Below, piece by piece: positions 1 through 8,825 of a DNA stretch of 64,000 nucleotides. Positions within the stretch are counted from its first letter, which is position 1; each line of letters opens with the position of its first letter. Origin of the DNA: Streptomyces sp. CB02058. GTDB lineage: Bacteria; Actinomycetota; Actinomycetes; Streptomycetales; Streptomycetaceae. The position numbers and the translations under genes are program-made. The notes under the pieces are model-generated. The model did no database searches. It worked only from the letters and a program-made list of their open reading frames with translations, and had not been told where the DNA came from. The DNA lies in the NCBI RefSeq assembly GCF_001905505.1, contig NZ_LIPG01000003.1, positions 1,488,001-1,552,000 on the forward strand, given 5' to 3'.

Positions 1-139
1 GGAGACGGCCGAGGCTGCCCGGCCTCCGGTGCGTCGGGCGGGGCCGGCCCGTGGGTCTTCACCACTCACGGCCACCGCGGACCCGTTCGACCCGCTCGTC
101 ACCGCGGCATGCGAGCTTGTGCCGCACGCCTCCCAACGC

Positions 140-178
140 CGAAGCGGCCCTCGCCGCGCACGGGCGAGGGCCGCTTCG
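140..178. terminator. Hairpin terminator after the small secreted-protein gene
   Basis: A perfect 16-bp inverted repeat (140-155 with 163-178) with a 7-base loop lies 15 bases beyond the stop of the minus-strand gene ending at 194. The stem is G+C rich and there is no clear T-run, as is usual in Streptomyces. Bases 1-139 contain nothing I can assign. Confidence 0.75.
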
Positions 179-193
179 AATCAGTACATGTGC

Positions 194-595
194 TCAGGTC
201 ACCGTGAGATCGGCCGGACCGCAGGTCGATGTCCAGACATCCCGGGTACCGTATTCCCCGATGCATGCCTCGTAATAGACATACGCCCCCTCGGGGAGCG
301 CGTAATTACAGTCGTTGTAGTTGCCGTTCGCGCCGTCGGCGTCCCAGCAGTAGTGGTACGTGGAGTCCGGGCCGGTCTGGCGCCACCGCCCGACGGCGGA
401 GTGGCCGTCCGAAGCGACGTCCGTGACCCTGAAGTGCTCACCGTAGGAGAAGAACTTGGCTTCTGCGGAGAAAGTGGTGTCGTAGACCCAGACCCCCTCC
501 GTGGCGGACGCGCTTCCGGACATGGCCACGCTGATCGCGAAGGCCCCCACCGTAGCGACCAGACCCCGGGTGATCCTCTGGAAGGTTTTCCCCAT
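194..595 (-). CDS. Small secreted protein of unknown function
   Basis: A 133-residue protein I do not recognise. It starts with a typical Sec signal peptide: MGKTFQR, then a hydrophobic core around residues 10-25, then an ASA-type cleavage site near residue 31. The mature part is about 100 residues, rich in Tyr, Trp, Asp and Asn, with four cysteines (in YHYC, NDC, EAC and STC) that could form two disulfides. I chose the ATG at 595 because an AAAGGGAG ribosome site precedes it and the signal peptide begins there; an upstream in-frame ATG would add 15 unlikely residues. A strong hairpin follows the stop, so it is probably monocistronic. It may be an extracellular inhibitor or wall-associated peptide, but nothing in the sequence proves this. 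Confidence 0.75.
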   Translation of the reverse strand: MGKTFQRITRGLVATVGAFAISVAMSGSASATEGVWVYDTTFSAEAKFFSYGEHFRVTDVASDGHSAVGRWRQTGPDSTYHYCWDADGANGNYNDCNYALPEGAYVYYEACIGEYGTRDVWTSTCGPADLTVT

Positions 596-790
596 CGTGC
601 TCCCTTTCCTGCGTGCCCCCGCGGTCGCCGAACTGCGCATTTCGCCGGGTCGTCGATTTACCTCTTCTCGTCATCGCGTCGAGAATTCGCGGCGATGATC
701 TTGAGGATGCGTGCGACAGGTTAATGGGAGGGGAACTTCGAAGGCAAATGTAAGGTGCATTCATTCGCGAATGTCCCTCCTGTCGTCTAT

Positions 791-817
791 TTCCCCCGGG
801 TCATTTCATCCCGGGAA
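791..817. terminator. Probable terminator after the GH127 gene
   Basis: CCCGGG (795-800) and CCCGGG (810-815) form a stem around a 9-base loop, extended by a TT/AA pairing with a small bulge. It lies about 25 bases past the stop of the minus-strand GH127 gene, ahead of the next minus-strand gene at 595. Confidence 0.45.
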
Positions 818-839
818 CGGAGTTTCGCACCAGAAGCCG

Positions 840-3188
840 CTACCGGACATTGAATTCGTTCGCGTCCTGGGCCCCGTCCCGCACGATCCGCCACCGGTTG
901 TCGGCCGAGCCGTCGTCCGGGGCCTGGACCGCGAAGGCGCCCGGCGCGGTGGAGTTGTTCTCGACGGCGAGCAGTTTGCCGCTGTTCGCGTTGCGGATCT
1001 TGTACGTGCCGTCCCCCTGGTCGAGCAGGGTCCACCGGTGGTCGGCGGTGCCGTTGTCCGACCACTGCAGGACCGTCGCGCCGTCGGCCGTGGACATGTC
1101 CTGGACGCCGAGCACCTTGCCGCTGTTGACGTTGCGGAAGCGGAAGGAGTCGCCGTCGGCGACCATCTCCCAGTCGTGGTCGGCCGTGCCGGAGTCGTTC
1201 CACTGCAGGGCGCGGCCACCGTCGGCGGTGGACATGTCCTGGATGCCCAGCACGAGGCCGCTGCCCGCGTTGGCGAGGCGTACCGGCGCGATGCCGCTGG
1301 TGTTCCAGTAGACCGTGTAGTTGTGACCGTGTGCGTCGTGGAAGGGGCCCAGTCCGACGGTGGAGCCGCCCGCCGTGGCGGTGAACGCGAGCGCGCTGGT
1401 GCTGGTGCGCCGGATCGTCGACGTGTCCAGCAAGGGGAGCGAACCGAGCGCCGTGTTCCCGTAGTTGCCGGACAGGACCACCGGGCCGTACGAGATCGCG
1501 GCGACGCCGGGGTTGTCGTTGGCCGGCCGCATCACGACCCGCATGGGGAGGCGCACGGTGACCGTGTCGCCCGAGGCCCACGCGCGGGTCAGGGTGGCGT
1601 AGCTGCCCGGGGTGGTGGTGACGGACTGGGCGACGCCGTTGACACTGATGGTGGCTCCGCTGGTCCAGCCCGGGATGCGGACGCGCATCGCCCAGGTGCC
1701 GCCCGCGCTTCCGGTGACGCGCAGGGTGGTGGTGTCGCTCGCCGGGTACGACGTGGTCTGGGTGACCGTGATTCCGCGCTGGGACCAGGTGAGGACCGAC
1801 GGCACGAACAGGTTCACGGTCAGTGTGGTGCCGGAGTGGAAGTAGACGGAGTCCATGAGCCTGGTGTGCATCTCCAGGCCCGTGCCCTGGCAGCACCAGA
1901 AGGTGGTGTAGTCGGTGCTCCAGGTGCCGCCGCCCCACGCGGGCCCCACACCGCGCCGGCCGCCCGGGTTGAGCGGGGTGAAGTACGTGACGTGGCCGTG
2001 GCCGTCGGCGGGGTTCTGCTGGCCGATCATCTGGTTGAGCCAGGCCTGCTCGTAGAAGTCGAAGAGCGTGGCACGGTCCGGGTCCAGGGCGAACAGCTCA
2101 CGCGTGAGGGTGAGCATGTTGAAGGTGTTGCAGCTCTCGCACGTGTCCTGGTTCAGATAGGCGGCGATCGCGTTCGGGGCGCGGAAGTGCTCCGCCTGGC
2201 TGTTGCCGCCGATGGCGTACGTGTGGGCCCCGACGCACATGTTCCAGGCGTTGGTGGAGATGTCCCGGTAGCGCGTGGTGCCGGTGGCCTTGTACTCCCG
2301 TACGGCCCCGATCCACTTCGGTACCTGGGTGTTGGCGTGCAGCCCGCTCAGCTTGTCCTGGCCGGCGGCCAGCGGGTCGAACACCGCGGCGTGGTCGAAC
2401 CGCTGGGCGACGGTGAGCCACCGCGCGTCACCGGTCTGCTGGTAGAGGTCCGCGAGCACGGTGTTCATGCCGCCGAACTCGGTCCCCAGCATCGCCTGCG
2501 TCTGCTGGGCGCTCAGCCGGCCGGTGCGCGCGTCGACCCAGCCCGCGAGGGCCAGCAGCACGTCACGGGCCTGCGTGCTGCCGATGAGGCGCCATACGTC
2601 GAACAGGCCGGTCAGGGTCTTGTGGATGGTGTAGTACGGCACGTTGCCGTTGGTCAGGGTGCGTGCCTCCAGTGCGGTGAAGTCGGACTCGGGATAGCCG
2701 GAGAGGTATCCGGCGCCGAAACCGGCTGCGCCGTTGTTGGCCTGGCACTTGGCCAGTTCCGCGACCATGTGGAGGGCCTTGTCGCGGCAGACGGTGTCCC
2801 CGGTCACGGCGTACAGCTGAGCCCAGGCGGTGAGGAAGTGACCCTGGACGTGCGTGCGGAAGGGGAAGTCGGGTGCGTCCCAGCCGCCGGTGGCGGCGGC
2901 GCCGTTGGTCGAAAGACGGTGGTTGGCCCGGAAGTTGTAGAGGAGTCGGTCCACATCGACGAACCGCAGGTACTCCCGTGTGCGGTTCTGGTTGTCCAGC
3001 CATCTGCTCGCGGTCAGCCGGACCTGTCCGAGCTCGAAGGCGAGCGCCTGGGCTCCGATGTCGGACCTGACCGGGGGTACGGCCGCCGCCTGAGCGGAGG
3101 AGGCGCCGAGGAGGGGGCCGGCGGCGGAGGCGGCGGCTGTGGCACCGGCGATCTGCAGGAGGCGTCGTCTGCTGACGAAGGAGGACAT
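840..3188 (-). CDS. Tat-exported GH127 beta-L-arabinofuranosidase with C-terminal ricin-type (CBM13) domain
   Basis: A 782-residue secreted glycosidase. Residues 1-36 are a Tat signal (SRRRLLQIAG, then an Ala-rich core ending near AQAAA). Residues about 45-590 match the DUF1680/GH127 family, which releases beta-L-arabinofuranose from arabino-oligosaccharides. By eye the family's metal-cysteine site is present: E351-S-C353 and the C432-C433 pair, one of which acts as nucleophile in the characterised Bifidobacterium enzyme. Residues about 640-780 carry three QxW-like repeats (ALQWNDSG, VLQWSDNG and a degenerate AVQAPDDG), typical of a ricin B/CBM13 sugar-binding domain. The ATG at 3188 is preferred over an ATG 31 codons upstream because it begins the Tat peptide and follows GGAAAAGG. 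It is divergent from the GH43 gene, and the two probably act together on plant arabinan. Confidence 0.88.
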   Translation of the reverse strand: MSSFVSRRRLLQIAGATAAASAAGPLLGASSAQAAAVPPVRSDIGAQALAFELGQVRLTASRWLDNQNRTREYLRFVDVDRLLYNFRANHRLSTNGAAATGGWDAPDFPFRTHVQGHFLTAWAQLYAVTGDTVCRDKALHMVAELAKCQANNGAAGFGAGYLSGYPESDFTALEARTLTNGNVPYYTIHKTLTGLFDVWRLIGSTQARDVLLALAGWVDARTGRLSAQQTQAMLGTEFGGMNTVLADLYQQTGDARWLTVAQRFDHAAVFDPLAAGQDKLSGLHANTQVPKWIGAVREYKATGTTRYRDISTNAWNMCVGAHTYAIGGNSQAEHFRAPNAIAAYLNQDTCESCNTFNMLTLTRELFALDPDRATLFDFYEQAWLNQMIGQQNPADGHGHVTYFTPLNPGGRRGVGPAWGGGTWSTDYTTFWCCQGTGLEMHTRLMDSVYFHSGTTLTVNLFVPSVLTWSQRGITVTQTTSYPASDTTTLRVTGSAGGTWAMRVRIPGWTSGATISVNGVAQSVTTTPGSYATLTRAWASGDTVTVRLPMRVVMRPANDNPGVAAISYGPVVLSGNYGNTALGSLPLLDTSTIRRTSTSALAFTATAGGSTVGLGPFHDAHGHNYTVYWNTSGIAPVRLANAGSGLVLGIQDMSTADGGRALQWNDSGTADHDWEMVADGDSFRFRNVNSGKVLGVQDMSTADGATVLQWSDNGTADHRWTLLDQGDGTYKIRNANSGKLLAVENNSTAPGAFAVQAPDDGSADNRWRIVRDGAQDANEFNVR

Positions 3189-3361
3189 CGAGCACCTTTT
3201 CCGTGAGGGCCAGTGCGGAACTGGCACGTGGGGGTGGGTGTTTCCGATCGGCCGGGGAGTCACGTTCCCGGCGCTCCGCACGGCGCACGGGGGAGGGGCG
3301 GGAGCCGAATGCGGGGGTACGGCGCCGGGTGGAAAGCCGGGTGTCGCAGGGCCCGGAACAG

Positions 3362-3416
3362 CGGCGACATGACGATAGGGTGTTCGCTATTTCGAACATT
3401 GTTCGTCATGTCGCCG
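3362..3416. repeat. 14-bp perfect inverted repeat enclosing an operator-like site
   Basis: CGGCGACATGACGA (3362-3375) is exactly inverted at 3403-3416, separated by 27 bases that contain most of the operator-like site at 3389-3405. It lies 174 bases upstream of the GH127 start, on its 5' side. It could be a regulator site or a hairpin in the 5' leader. Confidence 0.6.
3389..3405. promoter_or_regulatory. Operator-like site 1 of the arabinan gene pair
   Basis: ATTTCGAACATTGTTCG contains the dyad CGAAC-N3-GTTCG. A second overlapping dyad, GTTCG-N6-CGAAC, spans 3382-3397. A copy with 15 of 17 identical bases in the opposite orientation lies at 3571-3587, next to the GH43 gene. The paired placement in a divergent 461-base intergenic region suggests one regulator controls both genes. 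No regulator gene is adjacent. Confidence 0.6.
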
Positions 3417-3570
3417 GAACCATAGTTGCCCCGTCATGCGCCGTCAACGCTGTCGACGTCAGCAACTGGCAGTCAGGGAAGGGGGGTTGGTAATTCGGGC
3501 GCGGCAAGGGAAAGCGCTGTCGGAGGCATTGACGCGTCCCTTTCAAGGCTCTACTTTTCGACCGGTCCAT

Positions 3571-3587
3571 CGAACTCTGTTCGAAAT
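3571..3587. promoter_or_regulatory. Operator-like site 2 of the arabinan gene pair
   Basis: The reverse complement reads ATTTCGAACAGAGTTCG, differing from site 1 only in the two central spacer bases. It lies 62 bases before the GH43 start codon, close to where a promoter or operator would be. The remaining intergenic DNA between the two glycosidase genes shows nothing else I can support. Confidence 0.6.
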
Positions 3588-3649
3588 CTCGACCCGTGGT
3601 GGAAGTCGCCGCGGTCCGCTCGCCCGACCCGCAGACATCCGGAGAGCTG

Positions 3650-5053
3650 ATGAGCGCACACCCCCGCCCCCACCCCGCTCCCTCGCGCAGGCTGTTCCTG
3701 GGCGCCGCCGCCGCCACCTCGATGGCGGTGGCCGCCGATCTGACGCTGGGTGCCCGTCCCGCGCACGCCGCGGACGCCGCCTACGTCATGGGGTACTTCA
3801 CCGAGTCGCCGCAGGGAGCCGGCACCGACTACGGCCTGCACCTGGCCGTCAGCACGGACTCCCTGAACTGGATGCCGCTGAACCAGAACAACCCCGTCGT
3901 CACGCCCACCCAGGGGGCGGGCGGCCTGCGCGATCCGTTCATCATGCGCAAGCGCGACGGCACCTTCGTGGTGCTGGCCACCGACCTCAAAGGCACCGAC
4001 TGGGGCTACAACAGCCAGTACGTCCACGTGTGGGACTCCACCGACCTGCGCACCTTCACCAACTACCGCCGCCCCAAGCTGCACTCCATGGCCACCCACA
4101 GCTGGGCGCCCGAAGCCTTCTGGGACGCGGGGCGCGGACAGTACGCCCTGATCTACTCGGCCGTGAACGCCACCGGCCACAACGTCCTGATGGTCAACTA
4201 CACCGCCGACTTCACGACCGTCTCCGCGCCCCAGGTGTTCTTCGACCCCGGGTACGACGTCATCGACGGCGACATGGCCGTCGGAGTGAACGGGGTCAAC
4301 TACCTCTACTTCAAGAGCAGCAGCACGGGCGGCCTGGTCGGCGCACGCTCGACCTCGCTCGACCCGGGGAGCTTCGTCCCCTTCAGCACCTCGGTCGCCC
4401 ACGGCGGCACCGAGGCCCCCACCCTGGTGAAGTCCCTGACCTCCAGCACCTGGTACCTGTGGGGCGACACCTACACACCCAACGGCGTGTTCTACGCCTG
4501 GCGGACCTCCGACCTCGCCGCGGGCAGCTGGACCCCGGTCGACCAGAAGCTCTACACCCACCCGGTCAACGCCAAGCACTGCACGATCGCCCCCATCGCG
4601 GCCGGCGAGTACAACAACCTCGTCAGCCGCTGGGGCGCCCCCGCCTGGAACCGGTTGAAGTCCTACAACTACCCGGACCGCTACGTCCGCCACGCCGGCT
4701 TCGTCGCCCAGATCGACACTTACCCCTTCGACCCGTACACCGACTCCCAGTGGCAGCTCGTCCCCGGTCTCGCCGACTCCTCGGGCGTCTCCTTCCGGTC
4801 GGTCAACTACCCCACCCGCTACCTGCGGCACTACGACTACCAGCTCCGGCTGGACGCCGACGACGGCACCACCGCCTTCGCCCAGGACGCCACCTTCCAC
4901 AAGGTCGCCGGTCTGGCCGACGCCTCCTGGGCGTCCTTCCGCTCGCACAACAACCCCACGCGCTACATCAGGCACTCCGGCTACGCGCTGCGCATCGATC
5001 CGGTGTCGACCGCCACGGACCGGGCGGACGCCACGTTCTCCGTCGGTCACTGA
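3650..5053 (+). CDS. Secreted GH43-family arabinosidase with C-terminal AbfB (CBM42) domain
   Basis: A 467-residue secreted glycosidase. The signal peptide (SRRLFLGAAAATSMAVAADL, ending near AHA) is Tat-like. Residues about 40-310 form a GH43-type five-blade propeller: GGLRDPF with general-base D95, an IDGDM strand with the middle Asp, and WAPEAF with E155 as the probable acid. Residues about 325-465 repeat the pattern NYPxRYxRH three times, the hallmark of the AbfB arabinose-binding domain. Known relatives are exo-acting alpha-L-arabinofuranosidases or arabinanases; which one cannot be decided here. The ATG at 3650 follows GGAGAG by the right distance and begins the signal peptide; an earlier GTG has neither. 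It is divergent from the GH127 gene and ends 21 bases from the convergent thiD. Confidence 0.85.
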   Translation: MSAHPRPHPAPSRRLFLGAAAATSMAVAADLTLGARPAHAADAAYVMGYFTESPQGAGTDYGLHLAVSTDSLNWMPLNQNNPVVTPTQGAGGLRDPFIMRKRDGTFVVLATDLKGTDWGYNSQYVHVWDSTDLRTFTNYRRPKLHSMATHSWAPEAFWDAGRGQYALIYSAVNATGHNVLMVNYTADFTTVSAPQVFFDPGYDVIDGDMAVGVNGVNYLYFKSSSTGGLVGARSTSLDPGSFVPFSTSVAHGGTEAPTLVKSLTSSTWYLWGDTYTPNGVFYAWRTSDLAAGSWTPVDQKLYTHPVNAKHCTIAPIAAGEYNNLVSRWGAPAWNRLKSYNYPDRYVRHAGFVAQIDTYPFDPYTDSQWQLVPGLADSSGVSFRSVNYPTRYLRHYDYQLRLDADDGTTAFAQDATFHKVAGLADASWASFRSHNNPTRYIRHSGYALRIDPVSTATDRADATFSVGH

Positions 5054-5074
5054 GCAACGGCCCGGCCCGGAACG

Positions 5075-5872
5075 TCAGTTCCGCCCGCGGATGGCCCAGC
5101 CGTGGTCCACGGGTCCGATGCCGGTGCCCAGTGCGAAACCCGCCGCGATCGCGGCCGTGACGTAGTCCTTCGCCCGGCGCACCGCGTCCGGAACGGGGCG
5201 GCCCTGCGCCAGGCCCACCGCGACGGCCGACGCGAGGGTGCAGCCCGTGCCGTGGGTGTGGCGGTTGTCGTGGCGGGGGGCACGCAGCCAGTGCTCCTCC
5301 GTGCCGTCCGTCAGCAGGTCCACCGCCTCGCCCGGCAGATGACCGCCCTTCACCAGCACCCAGCGGGGGCCGTACGAGAGGAGTCGCGCCGCGGCCCGGC
5401 GCATCCCCGCCTCATCCGTCACCACGAGGCCCGTGAGCTGTGCGACCTCGTCGAGATTCGGCGTGGCCACGGTCGCGACCGGCAGGAGCTCGTTCCGTAC
5501 GGCGTCCAGCGCCTCGTCGGCCAGCAGTCTGTCGCCGTGCTTGGACACGCTCACGGGGTCCACGACGACAGGGGCCGCCGAGTCCGCCAGCAGCTCGGCG
5601 ACCTCCGTCACCAGGCCGGGCGAGGCGAGCATCCCCGTCTTCACCGCCTGGACGCCGATGTCGTCGACGACACTGCGGTACTGGGCGCGCACCGCTTCCA
5701 CGGGGATCTCCCACGCACCCTGCACGCCCAGGGAGTTCTGGGCGGTGACGGCGGTGAGCACGCTCATTCCGTGGGCGCCGAGCGCCAGCATGGTCTTGAG
5801 GTCGGCCTGGATTCCGGCTCCTCCGCCGGAGTCCGATCCGGCGACGGTGAGTACGCGGGGCGGCGCGGTCAT
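5075..5872 (-). CDS. thiD: Hydroxymethylpyrimidine/phosphomethylpyrimidine kinase
   Basis: A 265-residue ribokinase-fold enzyme that phosphorylates HMP and HMP-P to HMP-PP, the pyrimidine half of thiamine, in the cytoplasm. The N-terminus has the diagnostic VAGSDSGGGAGIQAD and the C-terminal third has HGTGCTLASAVA, carrying the catalytic base and phosphate-binding turn. Length is normal for single-domain ThiD; there is no fused ThiE or TenA domain. Its ATG overlaps the thiE stop by four bases, so it is the last gene of the riboswitch-controlled operon cytX-thiM-thiE-thiD. It converges on the GH43 gene with only 21 bases between stops. Confidence 0.95.
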   Translation of the reverse strand: MTAPPRVLTVAGSDSGGGAGIQADLKTMLALGAHGMSVLTAVTAQNSLGVQGAWEIPVEAVRAQYRSVVDDIGVQAVKTGMLASPGLVTEVAELLADSAAPVVVDPVSVSKHGDRLLADEALDAVRNELLPVATVATPNLDEVAQLTGLVVTDEAGMRRAAARLLSYGPRWVLVKGGHLPGEAVDLLTDGTEEHWLRAPRHDNRHTHGTGCTLASAVAVGLAQGRPVPDAVRRAKDYVTAAIAAGFALGTGIGPVDHGWAIRGRN

Positions 5873-6546
5873 GCGCGGCTCTCCTCTCGTTCGTGGTTCC
5901 AGGCACCGGCGTACGCGCGGGCCGATGCGAGGGGGTCCTCGGCGGCGCAGATGCCGGACACGACGGCGGCGCCCACCGCCCCGGCGGTTCGCAGGACCGG
6001 CAGGTCGGCCGGGGTGACCCCGCCGATGGCCACGGCGGGCAGTGCGCTGATCCGGGCGAGGCGGGTGAAGCCCGCGTGGCCGAGCGCGGCAGGGGCGTCC
6101 GCCTTCGTACGGGTCGTGTGCAGCGCGCCGATGCCGATGTGGTCGACGCGCGCCGGGTCCTCGGCGGCGGCGCGCAGCTGCCCCGGGGTGGCCGCGCTCA
6201 GGCCCAGTACCGCGTGCTGCCCGATCAGTTCGCGTACGGCGGCCGGCGGCAGGTCCGACTGGCCGACGTGTACGCCCGTCACGCGCGCCCCGGCTGCCCG
6301 GGCCGCGAGGAACACGTCCACCCTGTCGTTGACGATCAGCGCCACCCGTCCGGGGAGAACCGCGGCCACCTCCAGGACCGTACGCAGGAACTCCCGCCCC
6401 GTGGCGTACTTCTCCCGGACCTGTACGGCGGTGACGCCCCCGGCCACGGCCAGGGCGACGGTCTCCGCCACGCTCCGCCCACGGGACGCGCACTGGGCCG
6501 CGTCCGTGACGAGGTAGACCGACAGATCCACCGGCGTCCGGGTCAT
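5869..6546 (-). CDS. thiE: Thiamine-phosphate synthase
   Basis: A 225-residue TIM-barrel enzyme that joins HMP-PP to the thiazole phosphate to give thiamine phosphate. Recognisable motifs are the N-terminal YLVTD, the pyrophosphate-binding VQVREK near residue 42, the VNDR near residue 73, and the C-terminal AIGGVTP and GAAVVSGI phosphate-binding loops. It overlaps thiM upstream and thiD downstream by four bases each, a translationally coupled arrangement. With thiM and thiD it forms a salvage set that needs no de novo thiazole or HMP synthesis genes here. Confidence 0.94.
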   Translation of the reverse strand: MTRTPVDLSVYLVTDAAQCASRGRSVAETVALAVAGGVTAVQVREKYATGREFLRTVLEVAAVLPGRVALIVNDRVDVFLAARAAGARVTGVHVGQSDLPPAAVRELIGQHAVLGLSAATPGQLRAAAEDPARVDHIGIGALHTTRTKADAPAALGHAGFTRLARISALPAVAIGGVTPADLPVLRTAGAVGAAVVSGICAAEDPLASARAYAGAWNHEREESRA

Positions 6547-7352
6547 GAGAGCGCCGCCCGCGCGGTGAGGTCCGCTTCGTTCAGCGCGTCGAGCGCGTCC
6601 AGGAACGCGACGGCGAACCCGCCGGGCCCCGACGCGGTCCTCGCGGCGAGCTCGGCGGCGACCGTGTACGCGGTGGCGGCGGTCACCACCGCGGCGAAGC
6701 GGTCCTCCTCGACGGCCGCGAAGGCCGCCATCACCGCGCCCAGAGCACAGCCGCCCCCGGTCACCCGGGTCAACAAGGCGTCGCCGTTGGCTATCCGGGC
6801 ATCGCGCACCCCGTCGGTGACGAAGTCCACGGGCCCGGAGACGGCGACCACCGATCCCGCCGTACGCGCCAGTTCGCGCGCCGAGTCCTCCGCGGCCTCG
6901 ACACTGTCGGACGCGTCCACGCCGCGTCCGCCACCGCCCGCTCCCGCGAGCGCGACGATCTCGGAGGCGTTGCCCCGGATCACGGTCGGCCGCAGCGCCA
7001 GCAGCTCCCGTGCCAGCGCGGTCCGCACCGGCAGCGCGCCCACCGCCACCGGGTCGAGGACCCACGGCGTACCCGCCGAGGCCGCAGCGTGCGCCGCCTC
7101 GGCCATGGCGATGCGCTGCTCCGCGTGCGGGGTGCCGAGATTGACGAGGACACCCGAGGCGATCCCGGCGAAGGGACCGGCCTCCTCCGGGATGTCGACC
7201 ATGGCCGGTGAAGCGCCCAGCGCCAGCAGGACATTGGCGGTGAAGCCCGTGACCACCGCGTTGGTGAGGCACTGGACCAGAGGGGAGTCCGCCCGCACCC
7301 GTGCGAGGGACCGCGGGGCGAAGGACGGGTGATCGGCGGATGTCGGGGGCAT
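6543..7352 (-). CDS. thiM: Hydroxyethylthiazole kinase
   Basis: A 269-residue ribokinase-like enzyme that phosphorylates salvaged hydroxyethylthiazole. Family motifs are CLTNAVVTGFTANVLLALGASPAM near residues 28-50, WVLDPVAVGA, and the C-terminal VTGGGCALGAV that positions ATP and substrate. The canonical motif is TGTGC; here the second residue is Gly-Gly (TGGGC), a conservative variant. The ATG at 7352 directly precedes MPPTSADHPSF and a GGGGAGAGGAGAGG purine run lies upstream. It is second in the TPP-riboswitch operon, 65 bases after cytX. Confidence 0.92.
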   Translation of the reverse strand: MPPTSADHPSFAPRSLARVRADSPLVQCLTNAVVTGFTANVLLALGASPAMVDIPEEAGPFAGIASGVLVNLGTPHAEQRIAMAEAAHAAASAGTPWVLDPVAVGALPVRTALARELLALRPTVIRGNASEIVALAGAGGGGRGVDASDSVEAAEDSARELARTAGSVVAVSGPVDFVTDGVRDARIANGDALLTRVTGGGCALGAVMAAFAAVEEDRFAAVVTAATAYTVAAELAARTASGPGGFAVAFLDALDALNEADLTARAALS

Positions 7353-7417
7353 GCGATGTCGCTCCGTCAGGGGGAGAGGAGAGGGGACGAGGAGAAGGAG
7401 GCCGGCGGCCGTACGCG

Positions 7418-8824
7418 TCAGGCCCGCCCGCGGGCGCGCAGCCGCAGCGGCGCGTAGACGGCGAGTGCCACGAGGAAGGCGACGTAGTACGAGAGGTCGG
7501 CGCCGTGCAGAGCCGCCGCCACCGGGCCCACGTACAGGCTGGTGTCCATGAAGGGCACCGCCGCGGCGAAGGCGACGGCGAACGCCAGCAACGGGGGCCA
7601 TCCCGGCTGGGGCCGCGCCGTCTCGGCGGCCAGATCGACCGCCGCGCCGCCGCGCGCCCGGGCCCGGGCGAGCCAGTCCACGACGACGATCGCCACGAAT
7701 CCGGGAATCCAGTAGCCGACGAACAGCAGTACGTTCTGGAAGCGGGCCGTGGTGTCGGCGGCGTGCATCCACAGCACCAGGGGGAAGCCGAGCACGGCGG
7801 CGAGGGCGGCGGCGGCCGGGCGTGGGATGCGTACTCCGACGGTCTGCAGGGCCAGGGAACCGCTGTAGTCGTTCATGGCGTTGCTGCACAGCGCGGCCAG
7901 GGCCACGGCCAGCAGCCCGAACGCGCCGAGCGCACCACCGCCCAGCAGTTCGTCCACGCCTGCCGCCGTCTGGTCGGTCAGCACGGAAGCGCCCCACAGA
8001 CCGATCGCCTGGACGGCCACGAAGGACACCACGAGGCCGAGCAGCGTGCACCAGAACATGCGGGTACGGGAGGTCGTACGGGGCAGATAGCGGCTGAAGT
8101 CGCTGGCGTACGGAGCCCAGGACAGCGACAGGCTGAGGGCGATGGTGCTGGTCAGGACGAACGCGCCCGCCTTGTCGGCGCCGTGTGCCGCACCGCTGTC
8201 GGCCACCGGGACGCCGTCGAGCAGCCGCCAGGCGATCAGGGCGAACGCGGCGGCGAGCACGAAGGTCATGATGATCTGGAGCCGGTGGATCGCCTCGTAG
8301 CCCAGGACACCGAGAGCGCCCTGAGCCACCATCATGACCAGGACGCCGAGCCAGAAGGGCCAGCCGCACAGCCGCGCGAGCGCGTCCCCGCCGAACAGCC
8401 CGATCAGCGCGTCCCAGGCGACCGAGGACAGCCACTGCAGGACGCCGGGCACCGCCACGGACCGCCCGAAGGCGAGCCGGGCCAGCGGTAGTTGACCGGC
8501 ACCGGTCAGGCTGCCCCAGGTGCCGAGGTAGGCGGTCGGCACCGCGCCGATCACGGTGCCCAGCACGACGGCGGTGAGCGCGGCAGTGAAGTCCAGTCCG
8601 AGGGCGATGCCGACGGTGCCGGTGAACACGCCGGTCATGGTCAGGTTCGGGGCGAACCACACGGTGAACAGGCGCCCCGCGCCGCCGTAACGGTTGCTCT
8701 CGGGGACCGGCTCGATGCCGTGCGACTCGACACGCAGGTCGCCGGGGGCCGCAGGCATGCGGCCGTCGAAGACGGCCGGCCGGCTGTCGGCGGGCAGCCC
8801 GCCGGAAACATGCGTCAAAGGCAT
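7418..8824 (-). CDS. cytX: NCS1-family hydroxymethylpyrimidine transporter
   Basis: A 468-residue membrane protein with about 12 hydrophobic helices and the NCS1 N-terminal pattern (NRYGGAGRLFTVWFAPNLTMTG). It resembles the CytX branch of the cytosine/purine permeases, which import HMP or related thiamine precursors. The assignment rests on the family look plus context: it is the first gene behind a TPP riboswitch and precedes thiM, thiE and thiD. The ribosome site GGAGGG falls in the 3' side of the riboswitch, so TPP binding could hide it. Confidence 0.88.
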   Translation of the reverse strand: MPLTHVSGGLPADSRPAVFDGRMPAAPGDLRVESHGIEPVPESNRYGGAGRLFTVWFAPNLTMTGVFTGTVGIALGLDFTAALTAVVLGTVIGAVPTAYLGTWGSLTGAGQLPLARLAFGRSVAVPGVLQWLSSVAWDALIGLFGGDALARLCGWPFWLGVLVMMVAQGALGVLGYEAIHRLQIIMTFVLAAAFALIAWRLLDGVPVADSGAAHGADKAGAFVLTSTIALSLSLSWAPYASDFSRYLPRTTSRTRMFWCTLLGLVVSFVAVQAIGLWGASVLTDQTAAGVDELLGGGALGAFGLLAVALAALCSNAMNDYSGSLALQTVGVRIPRPAAAALAAVLGFPLVLWMHAADTTARFQNVLLFVGYWIPGFVAIVVVDWLARARARGGAAVDLAAETARPQPGWPPLLAFAVAFAAAVPFMDTSLYVGPVAAALHGADLSYYVAFLVALAVYAPLRLRARGRA

Positions 8825-8825
8825 G

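Noticed and set aside
711..3206. Long plus-strand open frame opposite the GH127 gene
   Set aside because: A shadow of the third-position G/C bias of the minus-strand gene; its translation is Val/Gly/Arg repeats with no domain.
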